The notes under the pieces were generated by a model that did not search any database, had not been told where the DNA came from, and saw only the letters and a list, made by a program, of their open reading frames with translations. The position numbers were made by a program, and so were the translations under genes. 53,518 nt of DNA, from contig USOU01000006.1 of assembly GCA_900556415.1 (NCBI GenBank), positions 1-53,518 on the forward strand, written 5' to 3'. Source of the DNA: an uncultured Collinsella sp. (GTDB lineage: Bacteria > Actinomycetota > Coriobacteriia > Coriobacteriales > Coriobacteriaceae). Positions 27,414 to 34,610 of the stretch are shown here, in pieces. Every line of letters begins with the position of its first letter. Position 1 is the stretch's first letter.

Positions 27414-28118
27414 TCAGTCTTCGATTTCGGGGTTGAGAAAGTCGATGTCCTCGTCCTCTGGATGCGCGACGGCCTGTTTAATGGCCATTCCGCCCTTAAC
27501 GGAGTAAATGACGGCAGTGAGCATGGAGAAGATCACGCCACCGTAGACAAAGAAGATGCCGAGCGGCACCGAGCTCCCGTTAAGACCTGGAAACGCCGTA
27601 AACGTGGAGGGCAGCAGGTTCCAGCCATCGATGACGGGGATGCCCAACAACATGAATGAAAAGCCGGTCATGAGCAGCGCCGTGGCGATTTTGCCGGGAA
27701 AGACGACGTCGATGGGGCGAGGGTGGTAATGGCGCACGATGAGCGAGCCGATACCCAGATAGATATCGCGACCGATGATGAGTACGCAGACCCAGATGGG
27801 CAGCTCGCCGCGTACCACCAGACCCAGAACGCCCGTAAACAAGAGGGCGCGGTCGCAGATGGGGTCCATGACTTTACCGAGCCACGAGACCGTCTTGGTC
27901 ATGCGGGCAATCTGTCCGTCCATCCAGTCGGTGGAGGCGGCGATGGCATAGATCACGATGGCGATGACGCGGTTGTTGTCCGTCACAAACAGGTACAGAA
28001 AAACGAGCGTGAGGACCAGGCGCGTAAAGGTAATGAAATTGGAGATCGTGAAGATCTTATTCGACGGGTAATCGGAAGTGCCGATAAGCTCCTTTTTGAT
28101 CTTCTTTTTGATGCCCAC
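27414..28118 (-). CDS. CDP-alcohol phosphatidyltransferase (second PgsA-like)
   Basis: 234 residues from a GTG at 28118, chosen because GGGGGAG precedes it; the open frame extends to 28244 without support. It has about five membrane helices and the CDP-alcohol motif DWMDGQIAR with downstream GKVMDP, D and D conserved. It is related to PgsA at 8153 but longer at the C-terminus. In M. tuberculosis the comparable gene next to garA is pgsA2, of uncertain substrate. It ends an operon running to the FHA, MerR and apt genes. Confidence 0.85.
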   Translation of the reverse strand: MGIKKKIKKELIGTSDYPSNKIFTISNFITFTRLVLTLVFLYLFVTDNNRVIAIVIYAIAASTDWMDGQIARMTKTVSWLGKVMDPICDRALLFTGVLGLVVRGELPIWVCVLIIGRDIYLGIGSLIVRHYHPRPIDVVFPGKIATALLMTGFSFMLLGIPVIDGWNLLPSTFTAFPGLNGSSVPLGIFFVYGGVIFSMLTAVIYSVKGGMAIKQAVAHPEDEDIDFLNPEIED

Positions 28119-28266
28119 AGGACTCCCCCGCTGGTAAACGACAAAACTTTCGATACTATACCCGTTCCGGCGATGTCTATCCAGCGCAAGCATAGAGAGT
28201 CCAGACATGTGGAGGACGTTGCTGGTCGGCACGTGGAGTCGCATTTGTGTACATCAGCCCCCAAAG

Positions 28267-28678
28267 ATGCCAAAAAATAACGGCGCTGGTGAGGTGCTCT
28301 TCGCGTCAAGTCACTTTGCTTTCGAGCGCAAGGGACGCTCGAGCCAGGATGGAGAGGGCGAAAGCTACACCCTCACCGACCTCGACGGGGTCAATCGCAT
28401 CGACTGCAAAAGCGGCTTCGGGTTCTACGCAGAGCCGAGGGCCGAGTCACAGTGGGCAGCAGCAAAGCGTGGTCCTGGACCTTCGCCAACGTTTCGCTGC
28501 GCAAGCTCTTTGAAGCATCGCTTGCGACGGGAAACCCGATAAGGTGGAGCTAGAGATGGCGGCGTTCACCTTTTGGTTCCACCTGCCAGCACCTCCTCTC
28601 TCGATGCCGCAAGGGTTTCTTCGCGGTGATAGACCGACACCGTTCATCGTTGTTACGGGCTCGTTCGCAAAGTCGTGA
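28267..28678 (+). pseudogene. decayed gene of unknown function
   Basis: Three adjacent frames read as one protein if two frameshifts are allowed: first SYTLTDLDGVNRIDCKSGFG, then SSKAWSWTFANVSLRKLFE, then DKVELEMAAFTFWFH up to the TGA at 28676-28678. No family is recognised. There is no clean start, only an ATG at 28267 without a good site. It lies at the left edge of the accessory region. Confidence 0.35.
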
Positions 28679-28717
28679 ACACGCTCCCCTCTTGTTCAGC
28701 GCATAATGGTGCACCGT

Positions 28718-28737
28718 GTGCGGCTGTGCGGCCGCAC
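28718..28737 (+). promoter_or_regulatory. GC-rich inverted repeat upstream of 7beta-HSDH
   Basis: GTGCGGC and GCCGCAC around a 6-base spacer, 46 bases before the gene start. A CATAAT that could serve as a -10 lies at 28702-28707, so the repeat would fall near the transcription start. Possibly an operator. Confidence 0.35.
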
Positions 28738-28783
28738 GCTAAAGGAGATGTGCCCGCATGGGCATCGAGAGAGAGGATGCAGC

Positions 28784-29575
28784 ATGAACCTGAGGGAGAA
28801 GTACGGTGAGTGGGGCCTGATCCTGGGCGCGACCGAGGGCGTCGGCAAGGCGTTCTGCGAGAAGATCGCCGCCGGCGGCATGAATGTCGTCATGGTCGGC
28901 CGTCGCGAGGAGAAGCTGAACGTGCTCGCCGGCGAGATCCGCGAGACCTACGGCGTGGAGACCAAGGTCGTGCGCGCCGACTTTAGCCAGCCCGGCGCGG
29001 CCGAGACCGTCTTCGCCGCGACCGAGGGCCTGGACATGGGCTTCATGAGCTACGTTGCCTGCCTGCACAGCTTCGGCAAGATTCAGGACACCCCCTGGGA
29101 GAAGCACGAGGCCATGATCAACGTCAACGTCGTGACCTTCCTCAAGTGCTTCCACCACTACATGCGGATCTTTGCCACCCAGGACCGCGGCGCCGTGATC
29201 AACGTCTCGTCGATGACCGGCATCAGCTCCAGCCCCTGGAACGGCCAGTACGGCGCGGGCAAGGCCTTCATCCTCAAGATGACCGAGGCCGTGGCCTGCG
29301 AGTGCGAGGGCACCGGTGTCGACGTCGAGGTCATCACCCTCGGCACCACCCTAACCCCCAGCCTGCTGTCCAACCTCCCCGGCGGCCCGCAGGGCGAGGC
29401 CGTCATGAAGATCGCCCTCACCCCCGAGGAGTGCGTCGACGAGGCCTTTGAGAAGCTGGGTAAGGAGCTCTCCGTCATCGCCGGCCAGCGCAACAAGGAC
29501 TCCGTCCACGACTGGAAGGCCAACCACACCGAGGACGAGTACATCCGCTACATGGGCTCGTTCTACCGCGACTAG
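28784..29575 (+). CDS. NADPH-dependent 7beta-hydroxysteroid dehydrogenase
   Basis: 263-residue short-chain dehydrogenase that interconverts 7-oxo-lithocholic acid and ursodeoxycholic acid in the cytoplasm. I recognise the sequence as the well-studied C. aerofaciens enzyme. The cofactor loop GATEGVGKA is at 15-23; G39, R40 and R41 set NADPH preference; the catalytic residues are S143, Y156 and K160 (YGAGK). The ATG at 28784 follows AGAGAGG. Codon third positions are almost all G or C, more so than in neighbours. It stands alone: no 7alpha-HSDH, transporter or bile-acid operon lies nearby. Confidence 0.96.
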   Translation: MNLREKYGEWGLILGATEGVGKAFCEKIAAGGMNVVMVGRREEKLNVLAGEIRETYGVETKVVRADFSQPGAAETVFAATEGLDMGFMSYVACLHSFGKIQDTPWEKHEAMINVNVVTFLKCFHHYMRIFATQDRGAVINVSSMTGISSSPWNGQYGAGKAFILKMTEAVACECEGTGVDVEVITLGTTLTPSLLSNLPGGPQGEAVMKIALTPEECVDEAFEKLGKELSVIAGQRNKDSVHDWKANHTEDEYIRYMGSFYRD

Positions 29576-29849
29576 CGGCTGCCGCGGCGCGTGCGCGAGG
29601 GCACGTGCGGGTTCGCAGGTAGAGATGCGAGTGCGAGGGTTTCTTTGCGGGGGCGTGCGGATGCGGCGCCTGCGAGGGAACCCTCTTTTCGTGGGTGGGC
29701 GCGACGGTATCTCTGCGCTCACCGTCTAGGGCGACCTGCCCGGCTCCCTCGCGATCTCCCCGCACGGGACCCCGCGCCCCGGCATCCTCTGGACCGTGTC
29801 CCGCTTGTGCCCAGTGGCTCGGCCGATCCGGCCCCCAGGGTATCGGATT
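29576..29849. other. GC-rich intergenic stretch
   Basis: Several open frames cross this stretch on both strands but none has a binding site or protein-like composition. I see no gene. Confidence 0.5.
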
Positions 29850-29885
29850 CCCGCATTCATCCGTACTTGTTCGGATGAATGCGGG
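29850..29885. repeat. perfect 14-bp inverted repeat
   Basis: CCCGCATTCATCCG and CGGATGAATGCGGG around the loop TACTTGTT. The segment TGTTCGGATGA recurs a few bases later (29889-29899). No T-run follows directly, so it is not an obvious terminator. It may be a binding palindrome or part of a dispersed repeat. Confidence 0.75.
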
Positions 29886-29975
29886 AGGTGTTCGGATGAG
29901 GTTGATATTCAAGGTGTAGACCTTTTTCTTGGTACTCCTCAAATGCGGCAGGGTTTTTCGAGTTTGTAGATGCTA

Positions 29976-30198
29976 ATATAACCCTGCTCTCGAAAGAGGG
30001 CTCAGTCCCGGCTGGTAAACCTGACGTTTGGCGTGGTGTGCGTGACACGCATAGCGGGCATGGCCGCGATAGAATTTTCCATGCGGAGGGGCTCGACCCC
30101 ATAGCGCCCCGAGGGTTTCGGGGAGGGCGAACTGGCAGGCAGGGAACCGGGATACAGGCTGTCCGGAAGGAGGGGTGTAATGCCTCTTCTTCTTTTTT
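29976..30198 (+). ncRNA. candidate structured RNA or attenuator leader
   Basis: A dense set of pairings: GTCCCGG (30005-30011) with CCGGGAT (30147-30153) closing the region, TGCGT/ACGCA (30039-30051) and CCCCGA/TCGGGG (30107-30123). It ends in a terminator-like hairpin at 30170-30186 followed by TTCTTCTTTTTT. It lies 65 bases before the regulator gene at 30264. It could be a small RNA or a transcription-attenuating leader. I do not recognise a known riboswitch class. Confidence 0.35.
30170..30198 (+). terminator. terminator-like hairpin before the HTH regulator
   Basis: Arms GAGGGGT and ATGCCTC (one mismatch), loop GTA, then a pyrimidine run with six T. Confidence 0.5.
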
Positions 30199-30263
30199 GC
30201 CACATCAATCTTCTGGCTTGATAGGTTTTTCGTGCGTGTGATTGGGTTGCGGAAGGGATTGGC

Positions 30264-31226
30264 ATGAGAGTTGCGGAAATTGCGGAAAGGGTCGGTTGCG
30301 ATCCTGAGTCTGCGTATGCGAAATTCGCCGACACACGTGAAGGCACACGCTTTCACAACATGCAGTGGCCCATTTTCGTCACCGACGAAAACTATCGCTC
30401 GTTTTGCAAGGCGCTGGCAGATTATGCCAACTCAGAGGAAGGCCCCCAAAGCAACGGTCGCCATGAATTGTTCCTGAGCGTGCACGAGCTGTTCGAAAAG
30501 GGCAACGAGATTGGCGGCGCCCTGAAAAAGCGCCACTACAACTTGGACAAATCGTTCATAGGCACGGACGAGGCAAATCTCATGCTGCTCAAAGCGGCGC
30601 ATAAGGGAATGACCCAGCAAGCGATCGCCGCGTACCTGGGCTGCTCGCGCACGGCGGTGCAAAAACGCCTGAGCGCCCTGGCAGGCGGCGTGCGTTTTGG
30701 CGACTCCTACATCAAGGCCGAGCCGACAAGCCGCGGCGGCCTGAAGTCGACGGCTCACCCGATCTTCCTGCCGCTGCGATTGCATGAGGTGTACCTGATG
30801 CTGTCGGCATTAGGCGAGTTTCGAGCGGAACGGTCAGGCGGGGACCCAGAGCGCGTCTTGGCCGATGATCTCGCTGGCAGAATCTATTCCCAGCTGAGCG
30901 ACTACGCAAAGGGCGGGATCGACAGGGCATTGACTGAACGAGGGATTCGCCGCGGTGGGCAAAGGCCCGACTTCGACTCAAGCGAGGTGTCCGTTTTAGA
31001 TCGCATTGTCATGTACGAGAAGATGGGCCTCGACCTTAAAGTCGTGCTTGTAAATGGAGATAAGCTCGTCGGCCGCTACGCGCGCCACGCCGATCTTCAG
31101 AAATGCGTAAACGCCGCCGAAATAGGCAAAGATGACCGCTGTTTCGTGTTGCGACTCTTGGATGGAACATACTGGGCGGTCTACGATTCTCAAGTAGTGA
31201 GCGTAGCAGCCGCACCCGGGGATTAG
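30264..31226 (+). CDS. helix-turn-helix regulator of unknown family
   Basis: 320 residues. A central helix-turn-helix near 110-140 reads MTQQAIAAYLGCSRTAVQKR. A middle segment (about 155-215) is rich in Leu and aromatic residues (HPIFLPLRLHEVYLMLSALG), and the C-terminal 75 residues (from about DRIVMYEKMGLDLKVVLVNG) look like a small beta-rich sensor or binding domain. I cannot name the family. The start follows GGAAGGG, and TTGCGGAA occurs three times between 30247 and 30287, spanning the start codon. A possible attenuator precedes it. Confidence 0.7.
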   Translation: MRVAEIAERVGCDPESAYAKFADTREGTRFHNMQWPIFVTDENYRSFCKALADYANSEEGPQSNGRHELFLSVHELFEKGNEIGGALKKRHYNLDKSFIGTDEANLMLLKAAHKGMTQQAIAAYLGCSRTAVQKRLSALAGGVRFGDSYIKAEPTSRGGLKSTAHPIFLPLRLHEVYLMLSALGEFRAERSGGDPERVLADDLAGRIYSQLSDYAKGGIDRALTERGIRRGGQRPDFDSSEVSVLDRIVMYEKMGLDLKVVLVNGDKLVGRYARHADLQKCVNAAEIGKDDRCFVLRLLDGTYWAVYDSQVVSVAAAPGD

Positions 31227-31575
31227 GTTGCGGCCAAGTCCCTCGTCCGCCCTCCCAGGCGGTACCGCTGCGGCCGATTTCATGTTTGCTTACAGGCAAA
31301 ACAGCCGCCCTTGCGTTTTTCTAAACGCAACCTCTTCGTGCGCTCGTAAAAAATCGAATCGATAAAAACTGGCAACAACCCTTCTGAACGGGTATCCTTT
31401 CGCAGGATGCGCCTCGAACAGCGCTTTCTGCCTGCGCGATTTCGTGCATGGCCGTCCTTTTCGTTCTATTTCTTAAAATGACAATCTCAGGTTTTCACGC
31501 CTTTTCGGCCTCAGACTGTATGCTGCAATCAGCTCGAGCGACCGAAGCCCATCACAACACCGAAAGGCGTGAACC
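31227..31575. other. intergenic region with hairpin
   Basis: No gene is seen. A perfect hairpin TTGCGTTT / AAACGCAA (31311-31330, loop TTCT) lies about 85 bases after the regulator stop and may end its transcript. The rest is AT-richer than the surroundings and probably carries the promoter of the next gene, but I could not fix a -35/-10 pair. Confidence 0.4.
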
Positions 31576-33597
31576 ATGAAGTACAACGAGAAGCGCAACA
31601 ACGCCTCAGCCCGTCACCCCGAGACTGCACCCTCGATCATCAACTTCGCGTACGGTAGCAACCTTGATATCCATCAAGTTGAAACCCGCTGCCCCGGCGC
31701 GGTGCTGCTGGGCAAAGCGACCCTGAACGGCTATGAACTGGCGTTCGACACCGCCGGATACCTCACCATCACCAAGCGCGAGGGGTCGCATGTGCAAGGC
31801 GCGCTGTGGGCGCTCGATAGCTCTCACGTGGCGTCTCTCGACCGCTACGAAGGCATTGCATCTGGTTGTTACCGCAAGGAAACGGTGACCGTTGGGCGCG
31901 AAGGCGATGTGGTTCCCGCAACCCTTGAGGCGATGGTCTACATCTCTGAGCGCACCCCGCTGCGCAGGTACACCGAAAAGTACGATTACATCGACCGCGT
32001 GGTCGAAGCCGGCCGCGTGATGCAGCTTGATGAGGCAACCTTGGCGCAGATGTCCGACATGCGCGCCGACAGCCTGGACCGCTTGCGCGCGCAAGAAGAG
32101 TCGGCGGCGTATGGCGCAGCCAAGATCGACCTCCCCGCTGCACGCGAATACGCCGACTTCGTGTGCGGTGAAGGTCACCAGATCGCCGATTGCACATGCC
32201 GTTACACCGGTTACTACGCACGCCGTTTCCCCCGTGGCCTTCAGCAGCATGGACGCATCCTGCGCTCTAAGCGCTACCAGGTGATGGAAGCGAGTGAGGC
32301 CACCTTCTGCGGGTCGCACCGCATCTACTTGGCAATCAAGATTCCAGGCGAGTTCGGTTACAAGATTGACGTCCCCGAAGGGTTCCGCGCAGTGCGCAGC
32401 AGCGACCCTGCGCTGCAGGCAGACCTTAGTTACTCCCTTACGCTGGATGAGTTCGAAAAGCAGCGCAAGGCCCTGCTGCGCACCCTGCTCGGCTGGTGCA
32501 ACAGCCTGCCTGAGTTTGACGTGCACAACTTTAATCGTCCCTCTGTCCCGGTGTTCAGCGCGCGCGAACACTCCGCCGACACCCGCGAGTATGCGGAAAC
32601 CCCGTACTTCGCATATGGCTTTGACATCAGCCATGACCGCATTGCCAAAAAGCTCGAGGGCGGTCACCATGTTTATGCAACCAAGGCGAAGCTCTATGGC
32701 TACACGCTGGCGTGCGACGCGAAGGGCCGTCCCACCATCATGCGCATGGAAGGATCGTTTGTGGAAGGCGTGCTGTGGCATGGTCTCACGCGGGGCGAGG
32801 TCCAGACGCTGGACAAAGCGAATGGCGTGCAGTACGGCACCTATGCAAAAGCCGGCGTCACGGTGAAGATTGAGGGCGAACCCGCTGCGAGGGAAAAGAA
32901 CGCATTCGTGTACATCTCTCGGCGAACCCCGCTTTCTGCAGTTACGAAAGACATCGAAGCGTTTGGCGCGATGCGCGACGAAGCCATCGCCCTGAAAATG
33001 GAGCGCACCACCGTGGCTCGCATCGACGCAATTCTGCGCGCAAGCGGCTGCCCCTGCGTGCAGCCCGAAGCCCCTGCGGCAGAAATCGCAGCCCTGGGAA
33101 TCAGGGAGCTCACGCCCGAGCAAACCATGAAGTGCATGCTGTTCGTGTGCCCGAAGTGCTTTAAGCCCTTGGGCGAATGCGAATGCGGCAAGCGCCCTGA
33201 TCACCTGGTAGCGATCGACCACGAGCTGCAGCCCCACGTGCGCATGCTGAACGATAAGGGTTATGAAACGCAGACCTGTTGTGCCGGGCATGCAGACGAG
33301 GGCTGCCACGGTTACCTGAGATTTAGGCGCCGCTTCCGCGCACTAGAGGAGGTATACGGCGGTCAGCTGCCCAACGAGTCTCTTATGGAAGCGCCGCAGC
33401 GCATTGGCAGCACGCGCCATGCAGCGCTGAACCTGCCCGGCACCCCCGAAAGCTATGTCGTGTACCTGGACAACAGGGGTTACGACATTCGCTTTGAGCC
33501 GCGCCGCGGTGTGAAGCGTGAGCAGTTCGTGCAAGACAAGCCCACTATGTTGAGCGCATTGCTGCAGTGGCGCGAGTCTCTCCCGCAGCGCGAATAG
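31576..33597 (+). CDS. internally duplicated gamma-glutamylcyclotransferase-like protein with Cys-rich modules
   Basis: 673 residues in two similar halves. Each half has a GGCT/AIG2-like domain followed by a Cys-rich module ending in a similar helix (LLRTLLGWCNSLP; LSALLQWRESLP). The first GGCT domain keeps the FAYGSNL loop (24-30) and the catalytic Glu (E92 in YEGIASGCY). The second has FAYGFD (345-350), with N416 in place of that Glu, so it is probably inactive. The Cys modules have C197, H201, C206, C208 and C525, C528, C535, C537. It may act on gamma-glutamyl peptides or gamma-glutamylamines, but substrate is unknown. ATG follows GAAAGGCG. Confidence 0.75.
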   Translation: MKYNEKRNNASARHPETAPSIINFAYGSNLDIHQVETRCPGAVLLGKATLNGYELAFDTAGYLTITKREGSHVQGALWALDSSHVASLDRYEGIASGCYRKETVTVGREGDVVPATLEAMVYISERTPLRRYTEKYDYIDRVVEAGRVMQLDEATLAQMSDMRADSLDRLRAQEESAAYGAAKIDLPAAREYADFVCGEGHQIADCTCRYTGYYARRFPRGLQQHGRILRSKRYQVMEASEATFCGSHRIYLAIKIPGEFGYKIDVPEGFRAVRSSDPALQADLSYSLTLDEFEKQRKALLRTLLGWCNSLPEFDVHNFNRPSVPVFSAREHSADTREYAETPYFAYGFDISHDRIAKKLEGGHHVYATKAKLYGYTLACDAKGRPTIMRMEGSFVEGVLWHGLTRGEVQTLDKANGVQYGTYAKAGVTVKIEGEPAAREKNAFVYISRRTPLSAVTKDIEAFGAMRDEAIALKMERTTVARIDAILRASGCPCVQPEAPAAEIAALGIRELTPEQTMKCMLFVCPKCFKPLGECECGKRPDHLVAIDHELQPHVRMLNDKGYETQTCCAGHADEGCHGYLRFRRRFRALEEVYGGQLPNESLMEAPQRIGSTRHAALNLPGTPESYVVYLDNRGYDIRFEPRRGVKREQFVQDKPTMLSALLQWRESLPQRE

Positions 33598-33959
33598 CCT
33601 GCAAACCGTCTGAACTGGTAAGAATCGCCAAGCGCGCGGGTCGATGTTCGGATCCTGGCCCGCGAATTCCGAGCTCCCTTCTAGTCCCATGCCTCGATCT
33701 TCAAATCCTCAGCTCTGCCCCTCTTTCTGGCCTCTAGTCGGCGACCGTCATTTCAACGCCGACGGTGCACATGAGATCGATTGCGCCCGCATCGCATGCC
33801 GCGCAATAGCCTCGCTCTCGCTGAGAGCGATATTCCTAACATGAAGGAGGGGGCGTCATTCACCCGCTTTCTCTGATAGTTTGTTGACAAAGCGGGTGAG
33901 CCGGGCTTTTTGATTGGGCATCCACTTGCTACACACCCAATAAGTAGTCTCGTCTACCT
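33598..33959. other. intergenic region with inverted repeats
   Basis: No gene is seen. It contains GTCGGCG/CGCCGAC (33737-33763), TCGCTCT/AGAGCGA (33812-33830) and a perfect 11-base inverted repeat TCACCCGCTTT/AAAGCGGGTGA (33860-33899, 18-base loop) followed by GCCGGGCTTTTT. The last may be a terminator or a remnant end of a mobile element. Confidence 0.45.
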
Positions 33960-34324
33960 TCAATGACGAGTAAAAGGTGGCTTCACGCCCAATTGGAGGG
34001 TTTTTTCTGAGGCGAATGCCGTGTCCAAGTCTACGGGCCGCTTCAGAGAGGTTAGCTTGACCCCTAGGTTGCGGAACATCAGGTCATAGTTGAGCAGTTG
34101 TCTGGTCGACTTCGACAGCCGTTCCCAGCTTTCGACCACCACTTCATCACCGCGCTTCATTTTCTTGAACAACTTTTTTGCTGTGCGCGGTCGCCCTCGC
34201 GAGCGGCGGTCTCCTTGTCTTTGTAGATGCGTTCGTAAGCAATGCCGGCGTTCACCAACGCTTCGATTTGGCGGTCAAGCTTCTGGTCTTTCGTACTTAC
34301 ACGGGCATAACCGTATCGTGTCAT
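33960..34324 (-). pseudogene. frameshifted, truncated serine recombinase (resolvase)
   Basis: Read from an ATG at 34324, the first frame gives MTRYGYARVSTKDQKLDRQI with the catalytic Ser at position 10, typical of Tn3-type resolvases/invertases. The frame then stops near 34160 and the protein continues in another frame as KKMKRGDEVVVESWERLSKS, then LGVKLTSLKRPVDLDT. The C-terminal DNA-binding domain is missing. A frameshift plus 3' truncation means it is dead. It marks past mobile-element activity in this region. Confidence 0.85.
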
Positions 34325-34374
34325 TTTTCAGCCTCCTGCCTTGTCTTTTGATTTTCTCATGGGAATGCAAGAGG

Positions 34375-34400
34375 AGGTTTTGGCACTAGGTTTTGGCACT
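34375..34400. repeat. tandem 13-bp direct repeat
   Basis: AGGTTTTGGCACT occurs twice head to tail (34375-34387, 34388-34400), just upstream of the recombinase remnant's start and 210 bases before the pilin-like gene. Confidence 0.85.
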
Positions 34401-34610
34401 CGATTTGCATGGCATCGATGACTTGATTTCCTAGTGTCTGGCGGCATACGTTTTGGGACCGGATACCGCTCAAATCCATTCTGGACGATGACGCGACTGA
34501 CCGCCCTACCCTTTCAGCGTGATTGCCGCTGCGGCAAGACCTGCGCAAATACTTGGAATAGTCCTACGCTCGGCGATGTATCTACAAACCCTGAGCGAAG
34601 GGAGTCGCAT

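Noticed and set aside
28706..28783. Longer N-terminus for the 7beta-HSDH
   Set aside because: The extra 26 residues have no binding site before them, and the known enzyme begins MNLREKYG with AGAGAGG just upstream.
29976..30200. RNase P RNA, tmRNA, SRP RNA or a known riboswitch
   Set aside because: GTCCGGAAGGA resembles the SRP loop only by a few bases; the universal cores of these RNAs and common riboswitch consensus sequences are not found.
29475..30356. Several 60-155 codon frames on both strands around the intergenic region after 7beta-HSDH
   Set aside because: They overlap each other, lack binding sites, and the region shows RNA-like pairing instead.
31606..33309. 567-codon frame antisense to the duplicated GGCT-like gene
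   Set aside because: Antisense shadow; the + frame has conserved motifs and a proper binding site.
34434..34610. Longer N-terminus for the pilin-like protein
   Set aside because: The extension is unlike a leader peptide; AAGGGAG before the ATG at 34611 and the basic leader plus cleavage motif support the shorter form.
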